Origin: Isoetes taiwanensis
Taxonomy: Eukaryota; Streptophyta; Lycopodiopsida; Isoetales; Isoetaceae
Length of the DNA: 64,000 nucleotides
Reading direction: 5' to 3'
Assembly (NCBI GenBank): GCA_021234155.1
Contig: JAJEKV010000051.1
Location: 5,088,698 to 5,152,697 of the forward strand
Position 1 is the first letter of the stretch. Every line of letters begins with the position of its first letter. Below, piece by piece: positions 35,001 to 46,439 of this stretch. The position numbers and the translations under genes were made by a program. Below the pieces are notes generated by a model. The model was given only the letters and a program-made list of their open reading frames with translations, made no database searches and was not told the DNA's origin.

Positions 35001-38000
35001 TGCTTATGGTGATTTTAGAACAATATTTACTAAAGCCTTGGGACCTGAAAGTTACCACGACAACTTGTTAGGTCAAGACTTCGGAAAGCACACATAGCTG
35101 AAGCACCCTTTGCATTATCAAGATTCAGGACAAGTGCTTCAAAGGATTGTCCACCAAAAGCTGTGAATGCAGAATGTATAGACTGCAAATATGGATGGCA
35201 TTTTATAAAACTGCTAATTCCCAAGTCCGACAAACTGGTGCACCCACTGATGGAAATTTCTGCAATATTTGGACACCTGGATGATATCAACAGGAAATCT
35301 GAATCTGCATTGATAAACACGAAGCTAAGTGTTTTCGACAACTTACAGTAGACCTTAAAAAAGGGGGACACATGCAATCCAATCTCTTGTTGATTTAATG
35401 TTTTGTTTATGCCTTAAAGAGATTTTATACAGCAGGAAATATACCATATGACTTGCACTGAAAGACGATTCACATAAAATGTTATATGTAGGAAAACTCA
35501 CCTACAAGATTTGCATGCCCTTGAAGAGACAGAGTACTCAGGTAACTTAGTGAACAATTACACGTTGGCCACACATTTTCAATAGATGTGTGGATGGGTT
35601 CAGACATCGAGTTCTCCACTGTGACATCTTGAAATAGTGTGTCATTTATGTCCAGAGAGAGATCAATGACCTTAATGGATGGGCAAGCGGTAGGTAAGAG
35701 CAGTAATATTTTGGCTCCTATTTGAGGACAATTAACTGCATACAACTCTTGTAAATTTGGGAATGAAGCTTGTAACAATGATATCAATTCTTCTTGTTTT
35801 ATTCTCCAGCATTGAGATATCACCATCTTCTTTACATTTGTCACTGGGGACTCCCCTAACAAAGGGGCTTTTCTCTGGACATTGCGTTTAGTCCCACAGC
35901 AAAGAGAAGATGATAATTTTCTGACATGTGATGGTATATGACTAGAGTGTATGTCCATAGGATTACCATGTTGTGAAGCAGACGAAAGCAAGACAGAATG
36001 TGTTATCTGCTGGCATCCAGAAATATCCAAGACCTGCAACAGAATTGCTGCACAATTAACATGTAACAAATAATCAATCTAAACATTCCTAAATAGAAAA
36101 TCAGAGTGGGTAATAAGAAGAGAGTAGCCGAAAAGACATGCAGTATAGATATTCTTCTTATCACTTCTTGCATGCACATTGGATATGTGCAATAGTTGAC
36201 CCTTGAAAAAACAATATTTATTACTAATAAGCAGCAGCCTGCATAAAGAGTTGCTGCTTCTGAAATAGGTCTTTACCAAGGCATTCCAGCCGGGTAATAA
36301 TAATGCTGAATTCGGCATTCCTCATAACAGTTTAAGTTCAGCTTCATGAATAGCAAAAGATTTTCCCTCATAACATGGGCTTTTTCCATCAGATAACAAG
36401 ATAAAATAGCCCATTTATCGATCGAATTCAGAAACACTCAACAGATTAACAAATAGCCCTGGTAGCTTGGATGATTCTCTAGCTGAAAGCTGACCTTGAT
36501 CCTTTGAAGTATTGGGCAACAGTCTTTCGCAATTATCTGCAATCTCTTCTAAAGTGACCCTTGTCACAATGCCAAAATAGATATGGGGTATTATTTGCAG
36601 TCTTATTAGACTCTACTGAAGACACAAATGCTGGAATGATGGTAGAAGGAAAGGAAGGAAAAGACAAGTGGAAGAAACTCTATTTGACTTGGAGAAAATC
36701 TGAGCCTTAACGAGCCTCCATATCCCTTTCTTTTTTTTTTAAGCTTAAATTTTACAACTGCTGCTGTAATATATGATCATAATCACGTGGAAACCTTGCA
36801 GAGCATGCATAACAAGAGCAAGAGCCTTCATAGTTAAAACTTCTCCCTTATACATCTTACCTCAAATAAGAAGTTGCTGATCAGCTCCAGCTCCTGGTGT
36901 GTATTCGATTTTGTTGAGAAAAATACGGCCTCATGAAAAAAATTTTAATCTCTTATATCCCCGAGTATAGTAGCTTTAAGTAATGTAAGAGCTATAGAAT
37001 ACTTCTTCTTGCCTTTTGAAGTAACAGGCATCGAATCAGCGGCAAAAACATCTCTAAAACATTCAGATTAAGATTGTTTTCAAAATTATCATGCCAAGAG
37101 GAATAATTCCGACCCATCCAATAATGCATGAGATATAAACTTCCATTTATGAAGTGCAGACATCAAAATTACACTCTGTTAAGAAAGGTATAAATCCTTA
37201 GATCCCTTGCTTTTCCACAGCAAAACAGGCCTGGTAACTTGAAGATTTGCAAGATCAGAGAAATCTAGAGCAAGAACTTGAAAAGTTTTGCAGTCTTAAA
37301 TCCCTCTTGAACTCATTCAATAAGGTACCTTTAGTAGTGTAAGAGCTATGGAGTTTTTTCTTTTTATCTTCCGGAGTGTTAGAGTTAGTGAACTCTTAAA
37401 AGTTAAAGATAATTCATATTGACTGTTTAGTACAGTCAAGACTGTTGACTCAAAATAGAAATAGATTTCAGCGCCTTGTCTTCTCCAATTTCTGTAATCT
37501 GTTTTGTTTGATCTCTCTTCTCTTCCTTCATTTGGTATCAGAGCCTACAGCTTACATCCATTAGGTTGGCCATCTAAAATTTGGTGTGCAGGTCATGGAA
37601 GGGATGGAGAAAGCGTTGATGCATGAGAAGTTTATGCTAAATGGTAGAAATTACCCAGCATGGAAGGACAAGATGCAACTTGCCTTTGAGCTTTTAGATC
37701 TGATGGGGATTGTTGATTGAACTAATCCTAAACCCTGCACAAATCCTTCCGCAAGTGGAACAAGGCCTTATTCCTCATTAAAATTTCAATTGATGAGAAG
37801 ATGCAAAGGCATATACTAGGGATAAAATATGCCCTTGATGAGAAGATGCAAAGGCATATACTTGGGATAAAATATGCCCATGAAGCTTGGATCGGATTTC
37901 AGACCTTGGACGAGACAACGACATACAAGCAAACAATATTCGAAGGGTCAATTGAATCCCCTAAGGTTGAAGGATTGCAAAGACGAGAGGAATTTCTTGC

Positions 38001-41000
38001 TTCAATTAGAGAAATAGCAGTTCGATTGGCAACGATTGCATTGAAGTGGAATTAAGTGAAGGTGACTTGCTTAATGTCATCTATCAAGGGGCACCAAAAT
38101 TTGAAAGCTTCTTGGATGGCTTTCAAACTAGAGGAGGCAGCAATGACAATCAACCTAACTTTGAGGAGGTAGCTGCAGGTTTACAGCAAAAAGCATTGAG
38201 GTCAAAAGACAAAGACTAAAAGGCGCAACTGAATTTTAAATTTTCTCGAGAAACAGACAAATCTAATGGGGGAATCGAAGAGGATTGCAGTCCGCATCCT
38301 TTCAGCAACAATTCCCTTGTGATACACCACAGAGAGGTAAAAGGAGGAGTTCACGCGGAAGAGGATGAGGAAGAGCATATCCTGATGCAAAATCTGATCA
38401 GCACAGCAAGGTGATTGGAAGAAGGTAAAATGCTAAGGTTGTGATGAATTTAGACATGTTGCAGTAGATTGCCCTTTGAAAAAGGGTATTTAGAGATTAA
38501 AAACGAAAAGGGCATTTTGAAATTAAAAATGGAGGAGTCGCATTTACTTAAGAAAGTACATCTTCCGCTTCAAAAGAATTTGCTATGTTTGTGAATGTAG
38601 CAGACAATGTAGTAGAATCATCAATGTGGATAGTGGTTGTTCAAGTCATGCATCCGGCGATGAAACACCTCTTTTTGACAATGAAAAGGTACGATGGTGA
38701 TAGAATTTTGCTTGGCAATGATTCTGCCTTAGACATTAAGGAGAAGGTTCTAGATAAGGTGAAGAGGAGAAAATTCTTTGTTTTAGCAATGTTAAGTTAG
38801 TCCTTGGGCTCAAAACGAAATTTGACTGTTGGTTGCATTGCTAAAAAGGGATTCAAAATCCTCCTTGACGATAAAGAAACAATCATTTTCCAATTGGATG
38901 GAGAAAAGACGGATGTCATAGCACGTGAGAAGATGGAGGGTAATTTAATAGAGCCATCATCATCAATTAAAAGTTCCAAATGTGATGCTTGGGCACATAC
39001 GCTATTTACTTGCAGCCAAGGGACATTTGAAAGCTTGCAACATGATTTGAATGATAAAGAGAAGCAGCCATTGGAAAAAACCAGCCATCTAAACACAGAA
39101 AATCAGTCAATGGAAGGTACTTTTGTTTTGTTGGTTGCCACAGATGAGCCTTTAAGCGTTGGAGCAGCACTTGGTTCCAAAGATTAGAAGCAGCAATGGA
39201 TGAAGATATAGCAGCATACTAAAGAATAAAACATGGGAGCTTGTGCCGAAACCAAAAGACAAATTGGATCCAAATGGGTGTACAAGATAAAAGTGCAACG
39301 CTGAAATATGAGGGAGAAGATGTCATTCTATTTGTCCTTTATGTAGATGATCTCATACATACTTATTAAAAGTTCAGAAAACATGATTGAAATAGAAAAT
39401 AAAATGTTGGGGAAGACCTTTGACATGACGTATCTTGGATTGCTTCACTATTTCTTGGGCATTGAAGTGCATCAGTCTCCAAAAGGAGTTTTTATTTGCC
39501 AAAAGAAGTATGCTGCAGAGTTGTTGCAGAAATTTAATATGGCTCGTGCCAAACCAGCCTCAACACCTAAGGAAATAGGCATGAAATTTTTTGCATTTGA
39601 ACAAAGGGTTGACTCGTGCAATGTCTAGTACATGGCATCCTTAGTTGGTATCCTTAGCAAATTCATGACAAATCCTAATATACACACTGGGCAGCAGCTA
39701 AGAGAACACTAAGGCTGTGTAGACACACTGAGGTCTACAAGTAGATATGTTTTCTTACTTGGAAACGGAGCCATAAGCTGAAAAAGTTAAGAGGCAAGAA
39801 ACAACGTCTCTAATTACAGCTGAAGCTGAGTATAAGGCTAAAGCTGTTTGGATTCAAAAGGTGTTGGAGCTCATTGGTCATGATATGGACACCAAAACTA
39901 GTGACAATATCAGCAGCATTAGTTTGGCCAAAAATCCTGTTTTCCAACGCACTATCATTTTTTGAGAGAGAGTTGAAGCTGGCAGAATTGATATTCAATA
40001 TTGTAGGACAGATGATCAAGCAACAGATATCTTTACTTTTCATGAGGGGAGACCCTCAAAACCATGATCTGTTGATGTACGGCGTGAATCGGGATGATTG
40101 GGAGGAGACGCATCGGACGTATCTTAAACTTTTCACTCTCGCTGGCAGACTAATAGGAGCCGGCCGACTAATAGGCGGAGTATACTGACTATCAAACAAA
40201 TTGGAGTTATTTCATCGTAACTTGATATACGTACGCGTGTATTACAGTGAACACTAAACACTAGATGAATTATAATTGGTTCTCCGGGAAAATATGTTAC
40301 TCTCGTACAAACGATCGAAGGGTTCCAAATGATCCTTTCCGAAAAATTGGATGGTCTTCCCGAACAAGCTTTTTATTTGGTAGGTAATATTGATCAAGCA
40401 TTGGGAGTGAAGAAAATGACCCTAAATCTTCGTGTAATGGTGCCTAATCGAACGGTCCGGAAATCAGAAGTTCAAAAAAAACTTGAAAAGCTAAATTTGA
40501 GAAGTTCAGGTCTGCAATGGGAATGATTTCCCTGTTGAAAGTAATTAGCTGAAGCTTCTCATTAAGGGGAAGTGTTAACGTTAATGTGAACTAAAGTTAG
40601 AAACATATTGACTGTTTAGTACAGTCAAGACTGTTGACTTTCCAGATTCCTAGATTAGGGCCCTAAACCAAAGGATATATGTAATGGACAAGATGTCCCA
40701 AGAAATAAATTTCAGCGCGTCTTCTCCAATTTCTGTAATCTGTTCTGTTTAATCTCTCTTCTCTTCCTTCATGGAGCAACAGGCATCAAAAGCAAGACCA
40801 TCACCCGAATCATTCAGATTAAGATTGATCTCAAACTTATCACGCTAAGAAGAATAATTCTCGCCATCCAATAAGGTGAATTTCCAAGAATGAAGAACAG
40901 CTACCAAAATTACCCCTCAAATCTGACAGATCTGCACAAGATTTTGACAATCCTATCAAGAAAGCTATAAGTCCTTAGATCCCTTGCTTTTCCAGAGCAA

Positions 41001-44000
41001 AATCGCCCTGATAACTCGAGAGTTTGCAAGATCAGTGAAATCTAGAGCAAGATCTTAAAAGTTTTTGCAGAAAAGGCCTCTAGATGAACAATCTTACAAA
41101 AAACAGCATATTTCTTCGATTGGGATGATTCTTGGCTTGTTGGAAAGCCAATAGAAATCCGCCGCAGCTAGAAAACTCTCAGCTTGGATCACTCAATCCA
41201 AGAAAGATCTGACAGGCAAAGAAATTGCACTTAATTCTATACCAGACCGAGCCGAGAGCATGTAGACTTTGGATGACGCCATGGTAATAGATGCCAGACC
41301 GAGCCGAGAGCATGTAGACTTTGGATGACGCCATGGTAGTAGAAGAAAGATACAAACGTCTAAGCCAGAGCTCTAGCTAACGAAAACGATAACTAAGCAT
41401 CAAAGAATGCATAGGAGCCTCAGATTATATTCAGAAACTCCAGGCACTTAAAGAGGAAGTCATTTCTGCAGGAGGCAAGTTAGAAGATGAAGATATTACA
41501 CTCATCATGCTTGCAGCTATGGAAGTGTCTTATCCACAACAAGTGGTGAGTATTTAAACTCAAAAGGGAGTTACCTGGCCTTTTCGCCATCTTCAAACTG
41601 TTATTAGAGGCAGAATTACAAAATCCTAGAATTCTTGCTAGAAGGCAAGAATGCTGCCAACAGTTATGGATTTAATCTCTCTTATGCTGAAAAAAGAGCA
41701 TAAGCAAAGTGTTGGCATTGTGGAATCAAAGGGCATTATAGATTTCCGTGCAAAGAATTCAAGAAAATGCAGAAAGTGAATGGAAAATATGATGTCTCGG
41801 GCAGTACCAGTGCTAAATCTCAAGAGTTTCTCCCTCTGGTGTTTTTAGTGATGAGTATCTCAATATGGCTGCAGCTATCCCTTTGTCTCCCAGTCTCATA
41901 TACTCACTATGGATTCTGGAGCCTCTCAACACACTGTCACTGCACATGAACTTCTTGCTGACCCTATTCTTGATAAATCTGTTATAGTAGTAACAGTAGC
42001 TAATGGTGAAGTTTTGCAGTCCCAATCCAAAGGTATTCTTAATCTTCAACAGGAACATGGAGTCTGCTTTATCACGAAAGTTTTTCATGTCCCTGATGTG
42101 GCAGCAAATTTACTGTCAGTCTCTACATTTGATAAACAAGGTAATACAATATTGGTGAAGGTAAGATGTATCTCACCCACTTAAGTCCTTGGAAGAGTAT
42201 TTAGCCAGCCCAATTACAAGTGCAGATGACAGATCATATGAAGAAAGGAGGCGTATATACAGTTGATGGTACACCCCAAATTCAAGGCTCTGCCTATGTA
42301 GCAGCAGATCTTCGCCTTGAGAAACTTTGAGAAACTTTGGATGCTAGGTTTGGTCACATGGGAGGACGTGCCATTGGTGAACTTGCACACTTGGGCATGG
42401 TAACTGGCCTCCCAACTCTCAAAGTTAAATCATAGGAATGTCATGCATGCCATCTTGGCAAACAGACACAGCAGCCATATCTTTCACATGCTGACTTCAG
42501 GGCCACTAAAGTTCTAGACATCATCAACGAAGGCATGAATTATTGATAATAACTTTAAGCTGAATTCAGTATAGGCAAGGTGGTAACATCAAGGGATAGT
42601 AAGCAGAACTAATATCATAATGACATGTCACCTGAATGACATTTCAGCATAAATCCCATGTAAGCAGAATCTGCATAAGCCAGCAGACCTGCCATGCAAG
42701 TAGTCCAAGACAGCAGCTAAAACCCCAACATATTTTGCCATGTGCCAGCATATCTACAATAGAAGTCGGCACTATATATAATCTTTCCATTATACTTGCT
42801 AGTTCAAGATAGCCATTTAACCCCTTTAAGTCCTTTGCTTTTCTGGTGGAAGCACCAGTTGTATTTTGTCAATGCAATTCCTTCCTGTTCCTTCTTGAAA
42901 CTGCATTTTTTATACTCCTTAAATCAGGTGTTTACTGTCTCTATTTAATTTTATCTAGTTCTTGCAAACAGGAAAAAAGTACACAATCCAACTAACATAT
43001 ATAGTGAACATAATTATGTAGAAAATCTTACATCAGAATATTTTGTCAAACGTAAGGAAAAACGGTTGTTGTCATTGACAATTTTCCATATGTCAACATC
43101 ATTACATGTCAGTGCAAGCTCTCCCTCAACCCCGAAACTGGCGAAGGGAACTTTGCCATATATAGAACCTGCACACAAGTTATTACAGACTGAATCTCGT
43201 AACCATGTGTGATGAGCAGAGATGAAATAAAGGGGCACATGCAAGGATATCATAAATATGGATCCCAAAATTCAACTGCACTCATTATTGACTAATAAAA
43301 GAACATGACAAGCCTAGAAGAATAACATAAACATCATAATTAAAGGTGGAAAAGTAATAAGACCTAGTATATATTTGACAGGAAGACAGGATATCCGGAC
43401 CTGCAAAACATCAGACAATATCAATAACTCATTATCTTGAGAAACGTGAACTCCGCAAAAGGACTAGAGGGGCAATTTTCCCCCTGGAAAAATAAAATAC
43501 ATAAACCCACATGCATATGCACTGTTCATTTGGCTTTCCTTTTCTTCTTGTTTCTTTCCTTTTCTTTCCTGTTCTTTTATTTTATTTTTTCCTCTCTTAC
43601 TTTTTGCATCTTTATGCATAGCGTGCAAAGTGCAATAATATGCTGCTGCAGGTAGAAAAGGTAGATCAACATCTTCTATAAAATGTTCTTGCAACGAAAC
43701 CTTCTGCAGAAGACAAACAGATTTTAAATCATCGCCCCATTTGCCTAGATTTCTGCACCATTTCAAAATTGCATCACAGAGTTGCTTCTCACTGCAAAAG
43801 CGTAAGTGGGGATAGCTTGAATTATTTTATTCTCAGTAAATATGCATGATTATGAATCAATTGACCACAACCTCTCAACGGTCAGCTGAGGATGATCAAC
43901 ACAAGCAGACAAAAGCATTACTGGAAAATCCACGAATGTTTTCCACGAAATTAGTTCCACCTGATCACAAAAATAATGTTATATAAGGATAAATCTATAA

Positions 44001-46371
44001 CATGCCAAACCAAATTATAAAGTGCAGTAGATGTGGTTATGAACCTTCACAAGAAAAGTACAATACAAAGTACAAAAGGACCTTCATTAGATCTGTGCAG
44101 TATTCCCAAAGCTAATAGCGAACTGGACGGTACTTAGGAGACAACCTTACTGATGTTTAGAGAAACCAAATGATCCATGACACTAGAATCCATAATGCTT
44201 GTTATATAATTGTAACACCATTGCATGCATCCTTAATTGCATGAAGATGAGTCTTAATGCCTTGCAATAGATGAATCCAATCTGCAGCACTGGCATTTTA
44301 TGGTCCACCTTGCCTAGGGTGCATAGAATATCATTCATGATGAGATTTATCAGAATTTATTGGCTATTTTTCCCTTTTATGTCTACATCTTGAATACCTT
44401 TAATGCTTAGCTGAAAAGGTGAAAATTTTATCCGCGAAAATGCATAGCAATGTAATTTGCCACATGTCATGCAGGATTTACTCATCCATTTCCTGTGGAC
44501 ATTCTTCATATAAAATTATTTCTTTTATTGATCCAGTGTTGTAATGTGGACTTCCTTTGCTCCTGTACTAAATTTACATTTCCGTCCAAAAATATCTAGT
44601 AAATCCCTACAAATCATGCACATAGAACTTTCCAAGAATAAGGTTAAGCTTACATCATACAAAATTCCATGTGGACTTCCTTCACTCCTGTACTAAATTT
44701 ACATTTCCGCCCAAAAATATCTAGTAATTCCCTACAAATCATGCACATAGAACTTTCCAATAAGGTTAAGCTTACATCGTACAAAATTTATTGCAAGAGA
44801 CTCTGTGCACAAGTCCTTTATGGATGAAACTCCTGCAGCCCACAACAAAGCAGAAAAGATCAGTCAAGCCACCTCTCTTTCATTTCACTTTCCCCACGCA
44901 TCTGCAAGATGCAGGGTCTGATGAGATCAGTGTTACAATATTGCAAAAGACAGATAATGGCAGTATTTTTGCACTGTTTATATCAGCAGGGATTGCATAC
45001 AGAGACATGAATCCCAATAGAAAAGGAAGAAATGTTGCAGTTGCAATTCAATAATAATGCCTAGAAACAAACAGTACAAGAAAGGATAGACGTTTTAACC
45101 ATCTAAATACCTGCATCATGTGCAGCAGTCCAAATGCTAGCAACATGGTCTAGCACATAATTATCAAGCGTCATTTTCACTGCAGGAAACACAGAGGATG
45201 TCCACTGCTCACATGCAGCTACGGCCTTGTCAACCCCGTAGAATACAGCACCCTGTTAAGGATTTTTTAATGTATTTGAAAAGCACAAAAGCACTTTTAG
45301 TTATTGCTATCCCGTGGCCCTCTGTTCTTCAACATGACGTTCAGATATGCATTATACATAACCTATCTTGCCTTCTAAGAAATGACATATATTTTCCTAT
45401 TTCGTGGCTCAGCTTGTTATTACGAGATGCATAGAGATAACATAAATAATCAATGTCACATGCTCTTGCTCGTATTCTTGCTAGTACATTTATTTCCATT
45501 ATGAGTTTCAAATTTCAAATGTAGCCCCCTACATGGCACAGAAATGGCTGAAGTGCAATTTTGAACCATCCAGTAAACTAATCATATTTCTCAATGTCAA
45601 TGCATCCTATGTATAAGAGTTGTGCCAAGCTACAGTATAAATTTGGGTATACCTAATAGATTCTTTTCATTATCTGGACTGACTTTCATTTGTATCCATT
45701 CGATCTGCTTAAACATCTAGTCTTTTTCCTCCAAAATGACGTCCTTTTACATCTTCCCCCTCCACCACTTTGAATGTCACATTTGGTCGTATTCACTACC
45801 AAATACTCTGACTACCTTGTTTTATCATTCATTCTTCAAGTTCCGCTTCTCTCATATTACACAACAACAATTAAATGCAATTTGTCCAAATACCTCAATG
45901 AGAGGGGCAATCATACAAGGCTCTAGCGCAATGTCTCCCATGTATATAAATTGCATAAGCAGACAGAAGCTATGCAAATTCCAACGAATGTTGACTTCGG
46001 AACTTTCTGCTTCTCTGCATTTCAAGATAGACGTCTAGTTAATATTAAACGAAAGGATATTTGCAATGCATCAACAAACTGATCAACCGGAAATTGCTGA
46101 AGAGGGCTCTGAAGTAGCTAGATTTCTCAGTCAACCTGGATAGTGAGCTGTTAAAATTCAACGTAAAGACGGCAACAAACGCCAGAACAAGGATGTAAAC
46201 TCACATCTTTCGTTGAATTCGAATCCTCAAATTCTGCATTTCATTCCGTGCAGCACAATGAGTCAGACGTTCCCAGTCTCTGAGCTGCATGGCCTCGGCA
46301 TCTATGGTATGTTGTTGAAAACAGGCTGCTTGCGAATCCTGTGGCCAGACATGTAGAATCACCGACTCCAT
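32046..46371 (-). CDS. FBL11: BTB/POZ-BACK-leucine-rich repeat protein, FBL11 type, 20 exons
   Basis: Exons in order: 46205-46371, 46088-46147, 45894-46014, 45111-45252, 44776-44832, 44082-44092, 43872-43960, 43701-43791, 43364-43400, 43032-43168, 35502-36033, 35056-35304, 34776-34921, 33832-34155, 33496-33751, 32977-33032, 32784-32867, 32468-32512, 32298-32366, 32046-32216. All are GT-AG and in phase: 2844 nt, 947 residues. The N-terminus is a BTB fold ([29 protein letters not shown]), followed by a BACK-like part (LTVE, then [12 protein letters not shown]). Then come many cysteine-type LRRs ([29 protein letters not shown]) and a family-typical end. Plant FBL11 proteins act, by family, as substrate adaptors of Cullin-RING ubiquitin ligases. 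The first ATG follows an in-frame stop. Exon 6 is an 11-nt microexon needed for frame. Intron 10 is 7.0 kb and full of retroelements. Confidence 0.88.
36034..36989. other. 5' part of the large FBL11 intron
   Basis: Non-coding AT-rich intron sequence in the gene's sense (minus). A few short frames show no motif. Confidence 0.5.
36990..37345. repeat. about 356-bp tandem unit split by a copia element
   Basis: Unit 1 runs from GAGCTATAGAATACTTC (about 36990) through AACAGGCATC and CTTAGATCCCTTGCTTTTCC. Unit 2 starts with GAGCTATGGAG at 37346 and resumes after the copia insertion at 40772-41080 with CAACAGGCATC and CTTAGATCCCTTGCTTTTCC. The copia element thus landed inside the second copy. Confidence 0.7.
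37377..37530 (+). repeat. copia 5' LTR
   Basis: 154 bp, starts TGTTAGAG and ends CTTCCTTCA, directly before the primer site. Confidence 0.8.
37533..37544 (+). promoter_or_regulatory. copia primer-binding site
   Basis: TGGTATCAGAGC, complementary to the 3' end of plant initiator methionine tRNA, the usual copia primer. Confidence 0.9.
37595..38480 (+). pseudogene. copia gag, decayed
   Basis: Reads [20 protein letters not shown] then stops, and resumes with [18 protein letters not shown] (37840-37900), the UBN2-type gag pattern. A short internal duplication ([13 protein letters not shown] twice, 37795-37880) is visible. A broken zinc knuckle with [11 protein letters not shown] lies near 38455-38490. 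Stops and frameshifts make it non-functional. Confidence 0.7.
39290..40040 (+). pseudogene. copia RT and RNase H, decayed
   Basis: [11 protein letters not shown] carries the catalytic VDD. A one-base shift leads into [20 protein letters not shown] and [14 protein letters not shown], the copia RT thumb. RNase H pieces [13 protein letters not shown] and later [10 protein letters not shown] with DQATDIFT follow. The fingers part of RT is absent. Confidence 0.75.
40041..40284 (+). other. unrecognised insert before the plastid fragment
   Basis: Open in one frame (to 40186) with [20 protein letters not shown] do not recognise it as copia or as a plastid gene. It may belong to the same foreign insertion as the adjoining atpB/atpE fragment. 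Confidence 0.35.
40285..40472 (+). pseudogene. plastid atpB-atpE junction fragment (NUPT)
   Basis: One frame reads [20 protein letters not shown], then [16 protein letters not shown], the C-terminal end of plastid ATP synthase beta (atpB). It continues into [14 protein letters not shown]...SEVQ, the start of the epsilon subunit (atpE). In plastids these two genes overlap or abut in different frames. Here a one-base change puts them in a single frame. The fragment sits between copia RNase H and the 3' LTR, in nuclear repeat DNA, so it is a nuclear plastid-derived insertion and not a working gene. Confidence 0.85.
40573..40771 (+). repeat. copia 3' LTR
   Basis: 199 bp, starts TGTTAACG and ends CTTCCTTCA. 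It shares the ATTGACTGTTTAGTACAGTC block and the last 80 bp with the 5' LTR. Confidence 0.8.
41230..42545 (+). pseudogene. second Ty1/copia fragment (gag, protease, pre-integrase)
   Basis: Gag part near 41410-41560 ([17 protein letters not shown]). A zinc knuckle follows ([17 protein letters not shown], about 41718-41765), then a protease with [10 protein letters not shown] (41909) and [19 protein letters not shown]-pre-integrase domain has [20 protein letters not shown] and [15 protein letters not shown] (42340-42480). RT and integrase core are missing. A 50-bp unit (CAGACCGAGCCGAGAGCATG...) occurs twice at 41243-41340. Stops break all frames. It lies antisense to the host gene. Confidence 0.8.
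42546..43031. other. 3' part of the large intron
   Basis: Non-coding. On the minus strand this is the donor side of FBL11 intron 10; exon 10 ends at 43032 with GAT|GTAAGA. Confidence 0.55.
44093..44544. other. intron sequence of the FBL11-type gene
   Basis: No exon or repeat recognised between the 11-nt microexon and the tandem repeat in intron 5. Confidence 0.5.
44545..44790. repeat. 125-bp tandem duplication reaching into FBL11 exon 5
   Basis: Two copies begin TGTGGACTTCCTT (44545 and 44670) and end AAGGTTAAGCTTACATC(A/G)TACAAAATT. The right-hand copy contains the end of exon 5 and its donor. The left copy carries a second, slightly changed version of both within the intron. Confidence 0.85.
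45253..45893. other. intron 3 of the FBL11-type gene
   Basis: Non-coding AT-rich intron sequence; short frames only. Confidence 0.5.
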
Positions 46372-46439
46372 TTTGATGAATCGATTCCGAGGGATAGAAA
46401 AATATGGTCTTTAAAAAAGGCAATTTTTTTGTATATTAT

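Larger units (their letters stand above)
37377..40771 (+). mobile_element. Ty1/copia element with LTRs, decayed, in intron 10
   Basis: 5' LTR 37377-37530 and 3' LTR 40573-40771 share TGTT...TTCA ends and core sequence, but the 3' copy is longer, with extra sequence in the middle. The primer site TGGTATCAGAGC (initiator-Met tRNA type) is at 37533 and a purine tract AAGGGGAAG at 40564. Flanks CGGAG and TGGAG are near-matching target copies. Inside are gag (from ATG 37595), a protease [10 protein letters not shown] motif (about 38630), RT with LYVDDLIH and [17 protein letters not shown] (39330-39600), and RNase H with ITAEAEYKA and DQATDIFT. Integrase and much of RT are missing. It lies antisense to the host gene. 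Confidence 0.85.

Noticed and set aside
40061-40186. Open frame as a second plastid gene
   Set aside because: I could not match [13 protein letters not shown] to any plastid protein; listed only as an unrecognised insert.
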